NCBI GenBank assembly: GCA_000751555.1
Contig: CCEZ01000008.1
Location: forward strand, 1 to 64,000
Source of the DNA: Anaerosalibacter massiliensis
GTDB lineage: Bacteria; Bacillota; Clostridia; Tissierellales; Sporanaerobacteraceae
Reading direction: 5' to 3'
Length of the DNA: 64,000 nt
How positions within the stretch are numbered: position 1 is the first letter of the stretch; each line of letters starts with the position of its first letter. This document shows, piece after piece, positions 1 to 7,966 of the stretch. The notes beneath the pieces were generated by a model. That model searched no databases and was not told the DNA's origin. It saw nothing but the letters and a program-made list of their open reading frames with translations. Both the position numbers and the translations under genes were made by a program.

Positions 1-25
1 AGTTATGAAACAGCCCCTTTCTTAT

Positions 26-1678
26 TTATGCTTCTAAAAACATCTTCATATCATCTTCTACATTTGTTATTCCACCAATTCCAAAGTTTTCAACTAATAC
101 TTTTGCTACATTTGGTGAAAGGAATGCTGGTAGAGTTGGTCCTAAATGAATATCTTTCACTCCTAGATACAACAGTGATAACAATACTATTACAGCTTTT
201 TGTTCATACCAAGCTATATTATAAGCTATTGGTAGATCATTTATATCTTCTAATTCAAATATTTCTTTTAACTTAAGAGCTATAATAGCTAATGAATATG
301 AATCATTACATTGCCCAGCATCTAATACTCTTGGTATTCCATTAATATCTCCTAAATTTAATTTATTATATTTATATTTAGCACATCCTGCCGTTAAAAT
401 AACTGTATCTTTGGGAAGAGCCTTTGCAAAATCTGTATAATAATTTCTACTCTTCATTCTTCCATCGCAACCTGCCATTACAAAGAACTTCTTAATAGCT
501 CCTGTTTTAACTGCTTCTACTACTTTATCAGCTAATGCAAATACTTGTGCATGGGCAAATCCTCCAACAATCTTTCCTTTTTCTATTTCAACTGGTGCTG
601 GTAATCTTTTAGCGTGTTCAATTATTTCTGAGAAATCTTTTGCTTTTCCATCTACTCTATCAGGAATATGTTTAAATCCTGGATATCCTGATGAACCTGT
701 TGTATATACTCTATCTGCATAAGAAGCTTTTGGTGGAACTATACAATTTGTTGTAAATAGTATTGGACCATTGAACTTTTCAAACTCCTCTTTTTGTTTC
801 CACCATGCATTACCATAGTTTCCTACAAAATGGTCATATTTTTTAAATGCTGGATAATAGTTAGCTGGCAACATTTCACCATGAGTATAAACATCTACTC
901 CAGTACCTTCTGTTTGTTTTAATAATTCTTCCATATCCTTTAAATCATGACCTGATATAAGTATTGCAGGATTGTTTCTAACTCCAATGTTTACTTCAGT
1001 TATTTCTGGATTTCCATAAGTTGATGTATTGGCTTTATCAAGTAAAGCCATAGTATCTACACCGTATTTACCAGTCTCAAGTGTAAGTGCAACTAAATCA
1101 TCTACAGTTAAACTATCATCTAAAGTAGCTGCTAAAGCTCTTCTAATAAACTTAGATATTTCTTCATCTTCATACCCTAAATTCATAGCATGCTCTGCAT
1201 AAGCTGCCATACCTTTAACACCATAAGTAATTAATTCTCTTAAGGAACGAATATCTTCATTTTCTGTAGCTAAAACTCCTACTTCCTTACTACCTGCTTT
1301 AAATTCAATTTCATCCTTTGAATTAACTGTAAATGTTGCAGGATCTTTTAATTCTCCTAACTTTACACCTTTTTCTATTAGAACATTTTTTAATTCATCT
1401 CTTAATTTAAGAGCCTCTTTTATTTTTTCAAAGAATCTATCTTTATCAAAATTTGCATTTGTTATTGTCATAAATAATCCTTCAATTATAAATCTATCTA
1501 AACCTGGCATTTTAAATCCGATCTCGTCTGCCTTTAGCCCTAATACTGAAATACCTTTTAATGCATATATCATTAAATCTTGGAGTTGAGCTAATTCCGC
1601 TGTTTTACCACATACTCCAACTTTTGTACAGCCTTTTCCTCCAGCTGTTTCTTGACATTGATAACAAAACATACTCAT
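26..1678 (-). CDS. hcp: Hybrid cluster protein (hydroxylamine/NO reductase)
   Basis: Cytoplasmic iron-sulfur-oxygen enzyme of 550 aa. The family reduces hydroxylamine in vitro and acts on nitric oxide in vivo. The N-terminal cysteines C5, C8, C17 and C23 (CxxC-x8-C-x5-C) fit the class I proteins with a [4Fe-4S] proximal cluster and the extra helical domain, and the length also fits class I. C-terminal motifs around [15 protein letters not shown] and DAGQCND carry the expected hybrid-cluster ligands. The ATG at 1678 has GGGGGAG seven bases upstream. A palindrome (1743-1758) lies about 65 bp upstream and recurs before the operon at 1771-4991, so both are probably co-regulated in nitrosative stress. 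The stop codon lies just inside the left edge of the window. Confidence 0.97.
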   Translation of the reverse strand: MSMFCYQCQETAGGKGCTKVGVCGKTAELAQLQDLMIYALKGISVLGLKADEIGFKMPGLDRFIIEGLFMTITNANFDKDRFFEKIKEALKLRDELKNVLIEKGVKLGELKDPATFTVNSKDEIEFKAGSKEVGVLATENEDIRSLRELITYGVKGMAAYAEHAMNLGYEDEEISKFIRRALAATLDDSLTVDDLVALTLETGKYGVDTMALLDKANTSTYGNPEITEVNIGVRNNPAILISGHDLKDMEELLKQTEGTGVDVYTHGEMLPANYYPAFKKYDHFVGNYGNAWWKQKEEFEKFNGPILFTTNCIVPPKASYADRVYTTGSSGYPGFKHIPDRVDGKAKDFSEIIEHAKRLPAPVEIEKGKIVGGFAHAQVFALADKVVEAVKTGAIKKFFVMAGCDGRMKSRNYYTDFAKALPKDTVILTAGCAKYKYNKLNLGDINGIPRVLDAGQCNDSYSLAIIALKLKEIFELEDINDLPIAYNIAWYEQKAVIVLLSLLYLGVKDIHLGPTLPAFLSPNVAKVLVENFGIGGITNVEDDMKMFLEA

Positions 1679-1742
1679 ATTTTACTCCCCCTTAGTCTTT
1701 TTCTTTCTATAATCTATACTACTATAGTCTAAATTGAATTTC

Positions 1743-1758
1743 GGTAACATAGGTTACC
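1743..1758. promoter_or_regulatory. HcpR-like (CRP/FNR family) operator before hcp
   Basis: The sequence GGTAAC-ATAG-GTTACC is a perfect inverted repeat with a 4-bp spacer, preceded by TTC as in the second copy at 5069-5088. A weak -10 (TAGTAT, 1721-1716 on the minus strand) puts the palindrome centre near -41.5. That is the class II position for an activator of the CRP/FNR family. HcpR controls hcp in many anaerobes, so an HcpR-type regulator is inferred. No such regulator is encoded in the window. Confidence 0.75.
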
Positions 1759-1770
1759 TATTATCAATTT

Positions 1771-2016
1771 TTAATAATTAATTCCTGCTGGCATAATATT
1801 ATTTGGATTAAAAGCATGGCAAGGTGTTACTCCGTAAACCATATTACATTTTGGACATTTTCCCTCAAAATTTAACATCTCAAATTTCTCCCCACATTTA
1901 GAACATTTTTTAATCAGTGGCACAGGCATAGGTTGTTTATCAAAACCCATCTGTCTTACCTTATCAACTACTTGTTTTCCATTTTCAAAACTTCCTGAAC
2001 AACCTTCATGAGACAT
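1771..2016 (-). CDS. Small zinc-ribbon protein
   Basis: A protein of 81 aa with a central treble CxxC ribbon: CSKCGEKF at about residues 38-45, then CPKCNMVYG at about 54-62. Further cysteines and a histidine (CHAF) follow. The spacing suggests a rubredoxin-like or zinc-ribbon metal site. It is the last gene of the operon that starts at 4991 and begins 17 bp after the ATPase stop, so it is probably co-transcribed. No named family is recognised. A role as metal or cluster carrier for the neighbouring ATPase and GTPase is only an inference. RBS AAAGGAGG is well placed. Confidence 0.8.
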   Translation of the reverse strand: MSHEGCSGSFENGKQVVDKVRQMGFDKQPMPVPLIKKCSKCGEKFEMLNFEGKCPKCNMVYGVTPCHAFNPNNIMPAGINY

Positions 2017-2033
2017 ATAAAAAGACCTCCTTT

Positions 2034-3056
2034 TTATTTAAGAATACTTTTATTTAATTCTTCTCCATTTCTCAAACTATTTCTCATACTCTGAATAGTC
2101 CTGTCCATTTTTTCAAGCTTTAATAAAACTTCCTTTTCTTCATTATTAGTTTTTATAATTTTATCTATTCCACCATTTTTTATTACAATTCTTCTATCAG
2201 CCATTAAAGCCAAAATAGGATCATGGGTAGCCATTAAGACTATTTTGTCACTACTTACTAATAAATTTAATGCCTTCTTTCTATCAATACCTGCATTTTC
2301 AATTTCATCAATTAATACTATTGGTGAAGAACTTAAAATTGCTGTATCCGCTATCATCAATGCTCTTGACTGTCCACCACTTAAACTAGTTATAGGTGTA
2401 CCTAGATTAAATTTTTCTCCTGCTAAATTATTAGCCGCTTCTATTATATTTTTTATTACCTCTTCCTCATTTTCCACCATTCTACTTTGTGCATGAAGTT
2501 CCAAAAACTCATGGACAGTTAAATCCATTACAAAATTCATATTTTGTGAAAGCTGGGCTACAAGTTTATTATTAGAAGAAAACCTCCATTTTTTATCCAG
2601 TATTTCATTATTGATAAGGATGGTTCTCCCTGTAGGGGTATCATTTTGAGCTGCCCATTCTATATCTGCTAAAAGCCTACTTTTTCCTGAACCTGTAGGC
2701 CCTACAATAGATACAATTTCCCCACTATTTATTTTTATTTCTTCAAATCCTTCTTTTTTTCCGTTTTTATCCCTTCCTGCCAGTATTGTTAGTGATTCCA
2801 CTGATTTTTCTTCTTTAATTCCTAAAAATTCTATCATTTGATTTATATATTCTGAGAGACCTTCAATAAGCTTTTTAGTGTCAATTGCCCATTCTTCTAT
2901 TTCTTCTTCTGAGAAATGGTTTAGATATTCTTCAAAGGTATTTCCTTCAAATCCTTCAATATCCAATTTGTTATTAGAAAAATAGTTTATTATAAAAGGG
3001 TATTTCTCTAATAACTCTTTTAATGTAATTGAATTTATTATTCTATTATCTGCCAT
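2034..3056 (-). CDS. ABC-type ATPase with N-terminal DUF1858-like domain
   Basis: About 340 aa. The first ~55 residues (LKELLEKYPFIINYF) resemble a DUF1858/ScdA_N-like helical domain. An ABC ATPase domain follows with Walker A GPTGSGKS, Q-loop, signature SLSGGQS, Walker B IVLIDEIE and H-loop ATHD. There is no membrane segment, and no permease gene is adjacent. The ATG at 3056 has AGGTGAT six bases upstream and overlaps the GTPase gene by 11 bp, which implies translational coupling. A GTG at 3065 is the alternative start. The binding protein two genes upstream carries the same kind of N-terminal domain, so the two products probably work together. Function unknown; an energy-driven metal-centre insertion or repair role is speculative. 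Confidence 0.8.
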   Translation of the reverse strand: MADNRIINSITLKELLEKYPFIINYFSNNKLDIEGFEGNTFEEYLNHFSEEEIEEWAIDTKKLIEGLSEYINQMIEFLGIKEEKSVESLTILAGRDKNGKKEGFEEIKINSGEIVSIVGPTGSGKSRLLADIEWAAQNDTPTGRTILINNEILDKKWRFSSNNKLVAQLSQNMNFVMDLTVHEFLELHAQSRMVENEEEVIKNIIEAANNLAGEKFNLGTPITSLSGGQSRALMIADTAILSSSPIVLIDEIENAGIDRKKALNLLVSSDKIVLMATHDPILALMADRRIVIKNGGIDKIIKTNNEEKEVLLKLEKMDRTIQSMRNSLRNGEELNKSILK

Positions 3057-3750
3057 CTTTATCACCTAATTTCATCTTTCTTACATTTCCCATTTGATAA
3101 TCTTCACCTATTCTTGTTTCCCCAAGACAATAGGAGCATAATGCTGAAGGCATAGAAAATTTAAGCCTCTTTCCTTTAACTGTATCTATTTCTTCATTTT
3201 CATCATAAATAAGGGTACTTAACTCATAAGCCCCTTGACCAGTAAGGCCATTAATATGAATAGTTACTGCCTTGGGATTTACTGAATTTACTTTAGATGA
3301 AAATACTTCTCTTTCTGCTTGAGATACTATATCCCCTTTAGTGATAACTACAATATCTGCTGATTTTAACATAGGTCCTATTTTTTTAGGAGTATTTATT
3401 CCACTTAAATTATCAATAACACAAATAGATTTTATACCTTGTATATAAGGAGAACATCTATTGCATAATCCTGCACTTTCTGTAATTAAAAAATCTAAAT
3501 TTTGTTTCTTTCCCCACTGGACTACTTCTTCTATATTGCTTATGAAAAAATGGTCTGGGCATAGAGAGCCTGAAAGTCCTTTTCTCACTGGTACTCCTGC
3601 TTTTTCATATAATATATCATCATCTGTATATAAACAGTCAAACTTAACTACTCCTACCGATATACCTCTTTGCTTTAATGCTTCAATAGTTTTCAATATT
3701 ACTGAGGTCTTTCCAGAAGATGGAGGACCTGAAAATGTTGCTATATTCAT
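3046..3750 (-). CDS. HypB/CobW-like P-loop GTPase
   Basis: About 234 aa. A Walker A GPPSSGKT lies at residues 8-15, a switch-type segment ESAGLCNRC with a CxxC follows, then a G4-like TKGD, and a C-terminal LCSYC. Fold and motifs resemble the SIMIBI metal-chaperone GTPases (HypB, UreG, CobW). The paired cysteine motifs could bind metal. The ATG at 3750 is preceded by AGGGGTGAT; a GTG at 3759 is less well placed. It sits 11 bp after the binding-protein gene and overlaps the ATPase, so all three are one translation unit. The substrate is unknown. Confidence 0.8.
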   Translation of the reverse strand: MNIATFSGPPSSGKTSVILKTIEALKQRGISVGVVKFDCLYTDDDILYEKAGVPVRKGLSGSLCPDHFFISNIEEVVQWGKKQNLDFLITESAGLCNRCSPYIQGIKSICVIDNLSGINTPKKIGPMLKSADIVVITKGDIVSQAEREVFSSKVNSVNPKAVTIHINGLTGQGAYELSTLIYDENEEIDTVKGKRLKFSMPSALCSYCLGETRIGEDYQMGNVRKMKLGDKDGR

Positions 3751-3761
3751 ATATATCACCC

Positions 3762-4991
3762 CTAAATTGACTCATTAAATAATTCTTCACATATTTTTAT
3801 TTTCTCTCCAATATCATTTTCGCTTATATAATCCCATCCTAGCCACATATATTTATTGTCTTTAGATACCATATTGTCTACTTCTGGGTTAGTACTTGGA
3901 AATCTACCATTGTGGGCTAATATTTCTCCTACCTTTTTTGATGCAAAGAAATCTACAAAAGGTTTTATTTCTTTTTCCTTCGATTTTTTAGTAAGTAAAA
4001 ATATAGGACTAATAATCGCCCCATCAGAAGGCCAAACTGCTACCATAGGACCATTTTCTTTAGTCATTTTTGTAAAGAAATATGGCATAATAGTTACTAC
4101 TGGTCTTTCCATCTTTTTCATATGAGATTTAACCATTTCTGAGGGATGCATACTTTTTAATAAAGATTCACCTAATTTTCTAACCCCATCTTCTCCATAT
4201 TTCTTGTATATATTTAAAAGAATAGCATTAAATAAATCAAAATCTCCAATAGGCAAACTCACTGCATTTTCAAATTCTTCGCTTAAAATATCTTTCCAGC
4301 TTCTTGGTATTTCTCTTCCTTTTAATTCTTCTCTATTTACAAGAAAAACTGCAGGTACTGTGCCAATTATAGAATATTCACTTTCTGGATCTTTAAGATT
4401 TATATATTCATTATAAAAATCAGCATTTAATCTATTAAATCCTGTCATATCTTTAAAAACACCTTTAGCTTTAAATTTTCCCATTAAATCTTTATCAAAA
4501 AATAAATCAAAACCAGCCGATATAAATATATCTGATATATCTTTTTCTGACTTTGCATTTTCTAAAGATTCTTTTAGCCAATCTATTCCACTAGATGCTG
4601 CTTTTAGTTCATAATCTATAGTAATATTTAAATCGTCTTTTTTCTCATCCATCCATTTATTAAAAGAATCCATCAATGGAATCCTTACGGGACAAGGTAG
4701 TACTCCATCAATTCTAATATCAGCTTCTTTGTTTTCTGTGTTTTGAATCAAAGTTTCATCTACTATATTCTTCTTTTCTTCAATTATTTCTACAAGTCTT
4801 CCTACAAAAGTTTCTACATTTATTTTCTTCATAGACAATGCCATTTCTAAAGAAATTGCTTTTCCAAAACTTTTTCTTTTTTCTTCATCTCTCATATCTT
4901 CAAATCCAGTTGAAACGAATAAACTCAATGTTTCTGGATATTTTTCTGTAATATCATATAATGAATCTTTTATATTAAAATATTTATTCAT
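3762..4991 (-). CDS. Cytosolic substrate-binding-protein fold with N-terminal DUF1858-like domain
   Basis: 409 aa. Residues 1-70 form a DUF1858-like helical domain (YDITEKYPETLSLF). The rest resembles type 2 periplasmic binding proteins of the iron(III) group, with segments such as GTVPAVFLVNREEL, PRSWKDIL and AVWPSDGAIISP. Unlike transporter binding proteins it has no signal peptide or lipobox, so it should stay in the cytoplasm. The ATG at 4991 has GGAGG eight bases upstream; the TTG at 5006 overlaps that RBS and is rejected. It is the first gene of the operon, 78 bp downstream of the palindrome at 5069-5088. Confidence 0.75.
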   Translation of the reverse strand: MNKYFNIKDSLYDITEKYPETLSLFVSTGFEDMRDEEKRKSFGKAISLEMALSMKKINVETFVGRLVEIIEEKKNIVDETLIQNTENKEADIRIDGVLPCPVRIPLMDSFNKWMDEKKDDLNITIDYELKAASSGIDWLKESLENAKSEKDISDIFISAGFDLFFDKDLMGKFKAKGVFKDMTGFNRLNADFYNEYINLKDPESEYSIIGTVPAVFLVNREELKGREIPRSWKDILSEEFENAVSLPIGDFDLFNAILLNIYKKYGEDGVRKLGESLLKSMHPSEMVKSHMKKMERPVVTIMPYFFTKMTKENGPMVAVWPSDGAIISPIFLLTKKSKEKEIKPFVDFFASKKVGEILAHNGRFPSTNPEVDNMVSKDNKYMWLGWDYISENDIGEKIKICEELFNESI

Positions 4992-5068
4992 ATTTATAAC
5001 CTCCAAATATATACATGTAAATATTCTCTTTTCTTTAATATTATTTTAACCTTAAAAGTAAAAAATTT

Positions 5069-5088
5069 CGGTAACTTGAGTTACCGAA
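5069..5088. promoter_or_regulatory. HcpR-like operator before the DUF1858/GTPase/ATPase operon
   Basis: TCGGTAAC-TTGA-GTTACCGA is a perfect 8-bp inverted repeat with a 4-bp spacer. It matches the hcp site at 1743-1758 in both arms. On the minus strand a -10-like TAAAAT (5048-5043) lies at nearly the same distance from the palindrome centre as in front of hcp, which again suggests a class II activator. The site falls between the stop of the transglycosylase gene and the operon start. Confidence 0.78.
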
Positions 5089-5092
5089 TTCC

Positions 5093-5755
5093 CTAATAAA
5101 TATTTTGCATAATACTTAAAACAACTTTATGTCTTTGTTGTGCATTTTCTGTATTAAATGGATTATAAATACTAGGAGCTTTTAATGATCCAGCAAGAAG
5201 AGTAGCTTCATCAAAATTCATATCTCTTGCAGATTTATTGAAATATTTTTGACTTGCTGCTTCAATTCCATAAGCGCCTTCTCCATAATATATTACATTA
5301 GTATACATTTCTAATATATCTTCTTTAGTATAATTATCTTCAATTGCAAGAGCAACTATTAATTCTTTGACTTTTCTACCTAAACTCTTTTCATTTGTAA
5401 AGAATAAATTTTTTGCAAGTTGCTGTGTAATAGTGCTTCCACCTTGTTTATATTCTCTAGCTTTTACATTTACTAAAGTTGCTCTTCCCATAGCTATGGG
5501 ATCAAATCCTATATGTTTAAAAAATCTTTTATCTTCCACAGTAATAAGTGTATTAATAAAATCCTCAGGTATCTCTTCATAATCAATATAATTTGGTATA
5601 TTGTTTTTTATTTGCCCCTTTAAATCTCTATTTAAATCATAATTTGTATTTTCAAATTTAATAAAATAATTTGCTATCTTAGGCAATATATTAAATATAA
5701 GGGAAAAAGTTGTTAATACTACTAAGAAAAACACTAACTTTTTAAATCTTTTCAT
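5093..5755 (-). CDS. mtgA: Monofunctional peptidoglycan transglycosylase (GT51)
   Basis: About 220 aa. One N-terminal membrane anchor (KKLVFFLVVLTTFSLIFNIL) is followed by a GT51 domain. The catalytic EDKRFFKHIGFD and the GGSTITQQLAKN and KVKELIVALAIE motifs are present. There is no transpeptidase domain, so it matches the monofunctional enzymes that polymerise lipid II into glycan strands at the outer face of the membrane. The ATG at 5755 has GAGGTG six bases upstream; a GTG at 5764 overlaps that site. It is transcribed towards the DUF1858 operon on the same strand, but that operon has its own operator. Confidence 0.92.
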   Translation of the reverse strand: MKRFKKLVFFLVVLTTFSLIFNILPKIANYFIKFENTNYDLNRDLKGQIKNNIPNYIDYEEIPEDFINTLITVEDKRFFKHIGFDPIAMGRATLVNVKAREYKQGGSTITQQLAKNLFFTNEKSLGRKVKELIVALAIEDNYTKEDILEMYTNVIYYGEGAYGIEAASQKYFNKSARDMNFDEATLLAGSLKAPSIYNPFNTENAQQRHKVVLSIMQNIY

Positions 5756-5898
5756 ATATTTCACCTCTATATATCATAAATTAACTTCTTACTCTAAGTT
5801 TAACCTTATATTAGAATATATACCATCGATTAAGATAACAAAAGTAATTCTTATCTTACTATTTTGTAAGTAAAATAAAAATTAAATTTTTCTGATTC

Positions 5899-5927
5899 TT
5901 TACAATATTATAACAAAGTGCTATAAT
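5899..5927 (+). promoter_or_regulatory. Sigma-A type promoter of the antiporter gene
   Basis: TTTACA (5899-5904), a 17-bp spacer and TATAAT (5922-5927) lie about 30 bp before the ATG at 5957. The leader is short and shows no structure. Confidence 0.65.
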
Positions 5928-5956
5928 TTAAAAAATATTAAAATTGGAGGGATTTC

Positions 5957-7279
5957 ATGCTGTTAAATCCGGTAGTGTTATCTGTTATTTTAATGACTGT
6001 ACTATGCCTTTTAAAGTTAAATATTATATTAGCTTTAATATTGGCTGCTCTTACTGGGGGAGTACTTTCTGGGATGAATATTACTGAAACAATGACAGTT
6101 TTAATCAAAGGCATGGGAGGAAATGCCGAAACAGCTTTAAGTTATATTTTATTAGGAACATTGGCTACTGCTATTAATAAAACAGGAATTTCAAATCTTC
6201 TTGGAAAGGGCATTTCAAACCTCATTCAAGATAGAAGACTACTACTAGTTCTTTTAATTGCAATTATAGCTTGTCTTTCTCAAAACTTAATTCCTGTCCA
6301 TATTGCTTTTATCCCAATACTTATTCCACCTCTTATTAATCTAATGAATAAATTAAAAATTGACAGAAGATCAGTAGCCTGTGCTTTAACTTTTGGACTA
6401 AAAGCTCCATATGTCATGCTTCCTGTAGGGTTTGGTCTTATCTTTCATAATATTATAAGAGATAATCTTATTGAAAATGGAGTGGATGTAGTAACTAAAA
6501 TGGTATGGAAATCAATGTTACTTCCTGGTATTGGAATGACCATAGGACTTCTAATAGCTATCTTTATAACCTATAGAAAACCTAGAGAATATGAAATAGT
6601 AAATAATGTGTTTGAAAATCATCTTACTGTTACTTCTGAGAATGAGGAGAAATCTAATTATTCAATCCGAAAACAAATTGCTGGACTTATAGGAGCTATT
6701 ACAGCCTTTATAGTTCAAGTTGTTACAACTTCGTTGCCATTAGGTGCTATAGCAGGACTTTTCATCATGCTTATACTTGGAGCTTTTAAATTTAAAGATA
6801 TAGATAATCTAATGGATGACGGCATAGCTATGATGGGATTTATAGCTTTTGTAATGCTAATAGCCTCAGGTTATGGTGCTGTTTTAAGAGAAACTGGAGG
6901 AGTTGACACATTAGTTGAAGCTGCTACTGGTTTAATGGGAGGAAGTAAGATTATTGGAGCTATTGTAATGCTTTTCATAGGACTAATTGTCACTATGGGA
7001 ATTGGAACTTCTTTTGGGACTATTCCTATTATAGCAACTATTTATGTTCCCCTTGCTTCATCTTTAGGATTTAGTCCAGCTGCTATTATTGCATTAGTTG
7101 GTACTGCTGGAGCATTAGGAGATGCAGGTTCTCCAGCTTCCGATAGTACTCTTGGTCCTACTTCAGGATTAAATATAGATGGCCAACATGATCATATTTG
7201 GGATACCTGTGTCCCTACATTTTTACACTTCAATATCCCATTAATAATATTTGGTACAATAGCAGCATTAATATTGTAA
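5957..7279 (+). CDS. YuiF/NhaC-like Na+/H+ antiporter family permease
   Basis: 440 aa integral membrane protein with about 11-12 hydrophobic segments. It belongs to the Na+/H+ antiporter or amino-acid permease group that includes B. subtilis YuiF, a putative histidine transporter. Glycine-rich loops and charged intramembrane stretches such as GTSFGTIPIIATIY and GDAGSPASDSTLGPTSG near the C-terminus are typical. RBS GGAGG (TTGGAGGGATTTC) precedes the ATG. It is monocistronic, with its own promoter and a strong terminator. Whether it moves sodium or an amino acid cannot be told from sequence. Confidence 0.85.
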   Translation: MLLNPVVLSVILMTVLCLLKLNIILALILAALTGGVLSGMNITETMTVLIKGMGGNAETALSYILLGTLATAINKTGISNLLGKGISNLIQDRRLLLVLLIAIIACLSQNLIPVHIAFIPILIPPLINLMNKLKIDRRSVACALTFGLKAPYVMLPVGFGLIFHNIIRDNLIENGVDVVTKMVWKSMLLPGIGMTIGLLIAIFITYRKPREYEIVNNVFENHLTVTSENEEKSNYSIRKQIAGLIGAITAFIVQVVTTSLPLGAIAGLFIMLILGAFKFKDIDNLMDDGIAMMGFIAFVMLIASGYGAVLRETGGVDTLVEAATGLMGGSKIIGAIVMLFIGLIVTMGIGTSFGTIPIIATIYVPLASSLGFSPAAIIALVGTAGALGDAGSPASDSTLGPTSGLNIDGQHDHIWDTCVPTFLHFNIPLIIFGTIAALIL

Positions 7280-7288
7280 ATTCCACAA

Positions 7289-7320
7289 AAAGGCTCTCTT
7301 TTTAAGAGAGCCTTTATATA
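7289..7320 (+). terminator. Rho-independent terminator after the antiporter gene
   Basis: AAAGGCTCTCTT (7289-7300), loop TTT, AAGAGAGCCTTT (7304-7315). The perfect 12-bp stem is flanked by A and T runs, so it could also serve mobA, which converges from the right. Confidence 0.9.
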
Positions 7321-7331
7321 ATTTAAATTTT

Positions 7332-7928
7332 TCATTTTCCTAAAAAATTTCTTAAATCTTCTTCTGTATTGAGATTTAGGAACATCTCCCAATTGGGACT
7401 AAATATCCTAGCTTCTTTTTCTTCTATACAATAAGTTGGTATTTTTTCAAATAAGGACCTTAATGATCTCTTCCCTTGCGATAAATTATTTTCTATATCT
7501 ATTATTATATCTTTTGAATAGAAAGCATTAAAAGGCTCTATGTTTTTTCCACATCTTGTTACATAAATTTCAGCATATATCTCTAAATCCCTGATTTTAG
7601 ATTTCATATATCTAATATATTTTAAATTTATATTTGGCATATCACAAGCAATAAAATAGACAAATTGGCTACTAGCACATTTAAGTCCAGCATGAATACC
7701 ACTTAAAGGTCCTTCCCCTACTATTATGTCTTCCATTATTTTGATATTAGAATCTGAATAATATTCAGGACTATTAGTTACAATTATTATTTCTTCAAAT
7801 TCTTTATTTAGCTTATCTATTAAATTATATATAAGCCTTTTTTCACTTACTTCTAATAGTTGTTTATCAAATCCCATCCTAGTACTTTTTCCGCCCGCTA
7901 AAATAGCAGCTGTTCCTAATTTTTTCAC
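7332..7928 (-). CDS. mobA: Molybdenum cofactor guanylyltransferase
   Basis: 198 aa nucleotidyltransferase with the N-terminal signature LAGGKSTRMGFDKQ and the acidic loop ACDMPN. MobA attaches GMP to molybdopterin to build the bis-MGD cofactor that formate dehydrogenases require. It lies 38 bp downstream of the formate dehydrogenase gene on the same strand and is probably co-transcribed with it. That position fits a dedicated cofactor supply. The C-terminal part (FSPNWEMFLNLNTEEDLRNF) is also typical of MobA. Confidence 0.93.
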   Translation of the reverse strand: MKKLGTAAILAGGKSTRMGFDKQLLEVSEKRLIYNLIDKLNKEFEEIIIVTNSPEYYSDSNIKIMEDIIVGEGPLSGIHAGLKCASSQFVYFIACDMPNINLKYIRYMKSKIRDLEIYAEIYVTRCGKNIEPFNAFYSKDIIIDIENNLSQGKRSLRSLFEKIPTYCIEEKEARIFSPNWEMFLNLNTEEDLRNFLGK

Positions 7929-7966
7929 TGAATCACCCTTTATTATAGAACACTATTATTATAATA

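Noticed and set aside
5957-7279. Lactate or gluconate permease as identity of the antiporter
   Set aside because: The loop motifs fit the YuiF/Na+/H+ antiporter group better, and no matching catabolic gene is adjacent.
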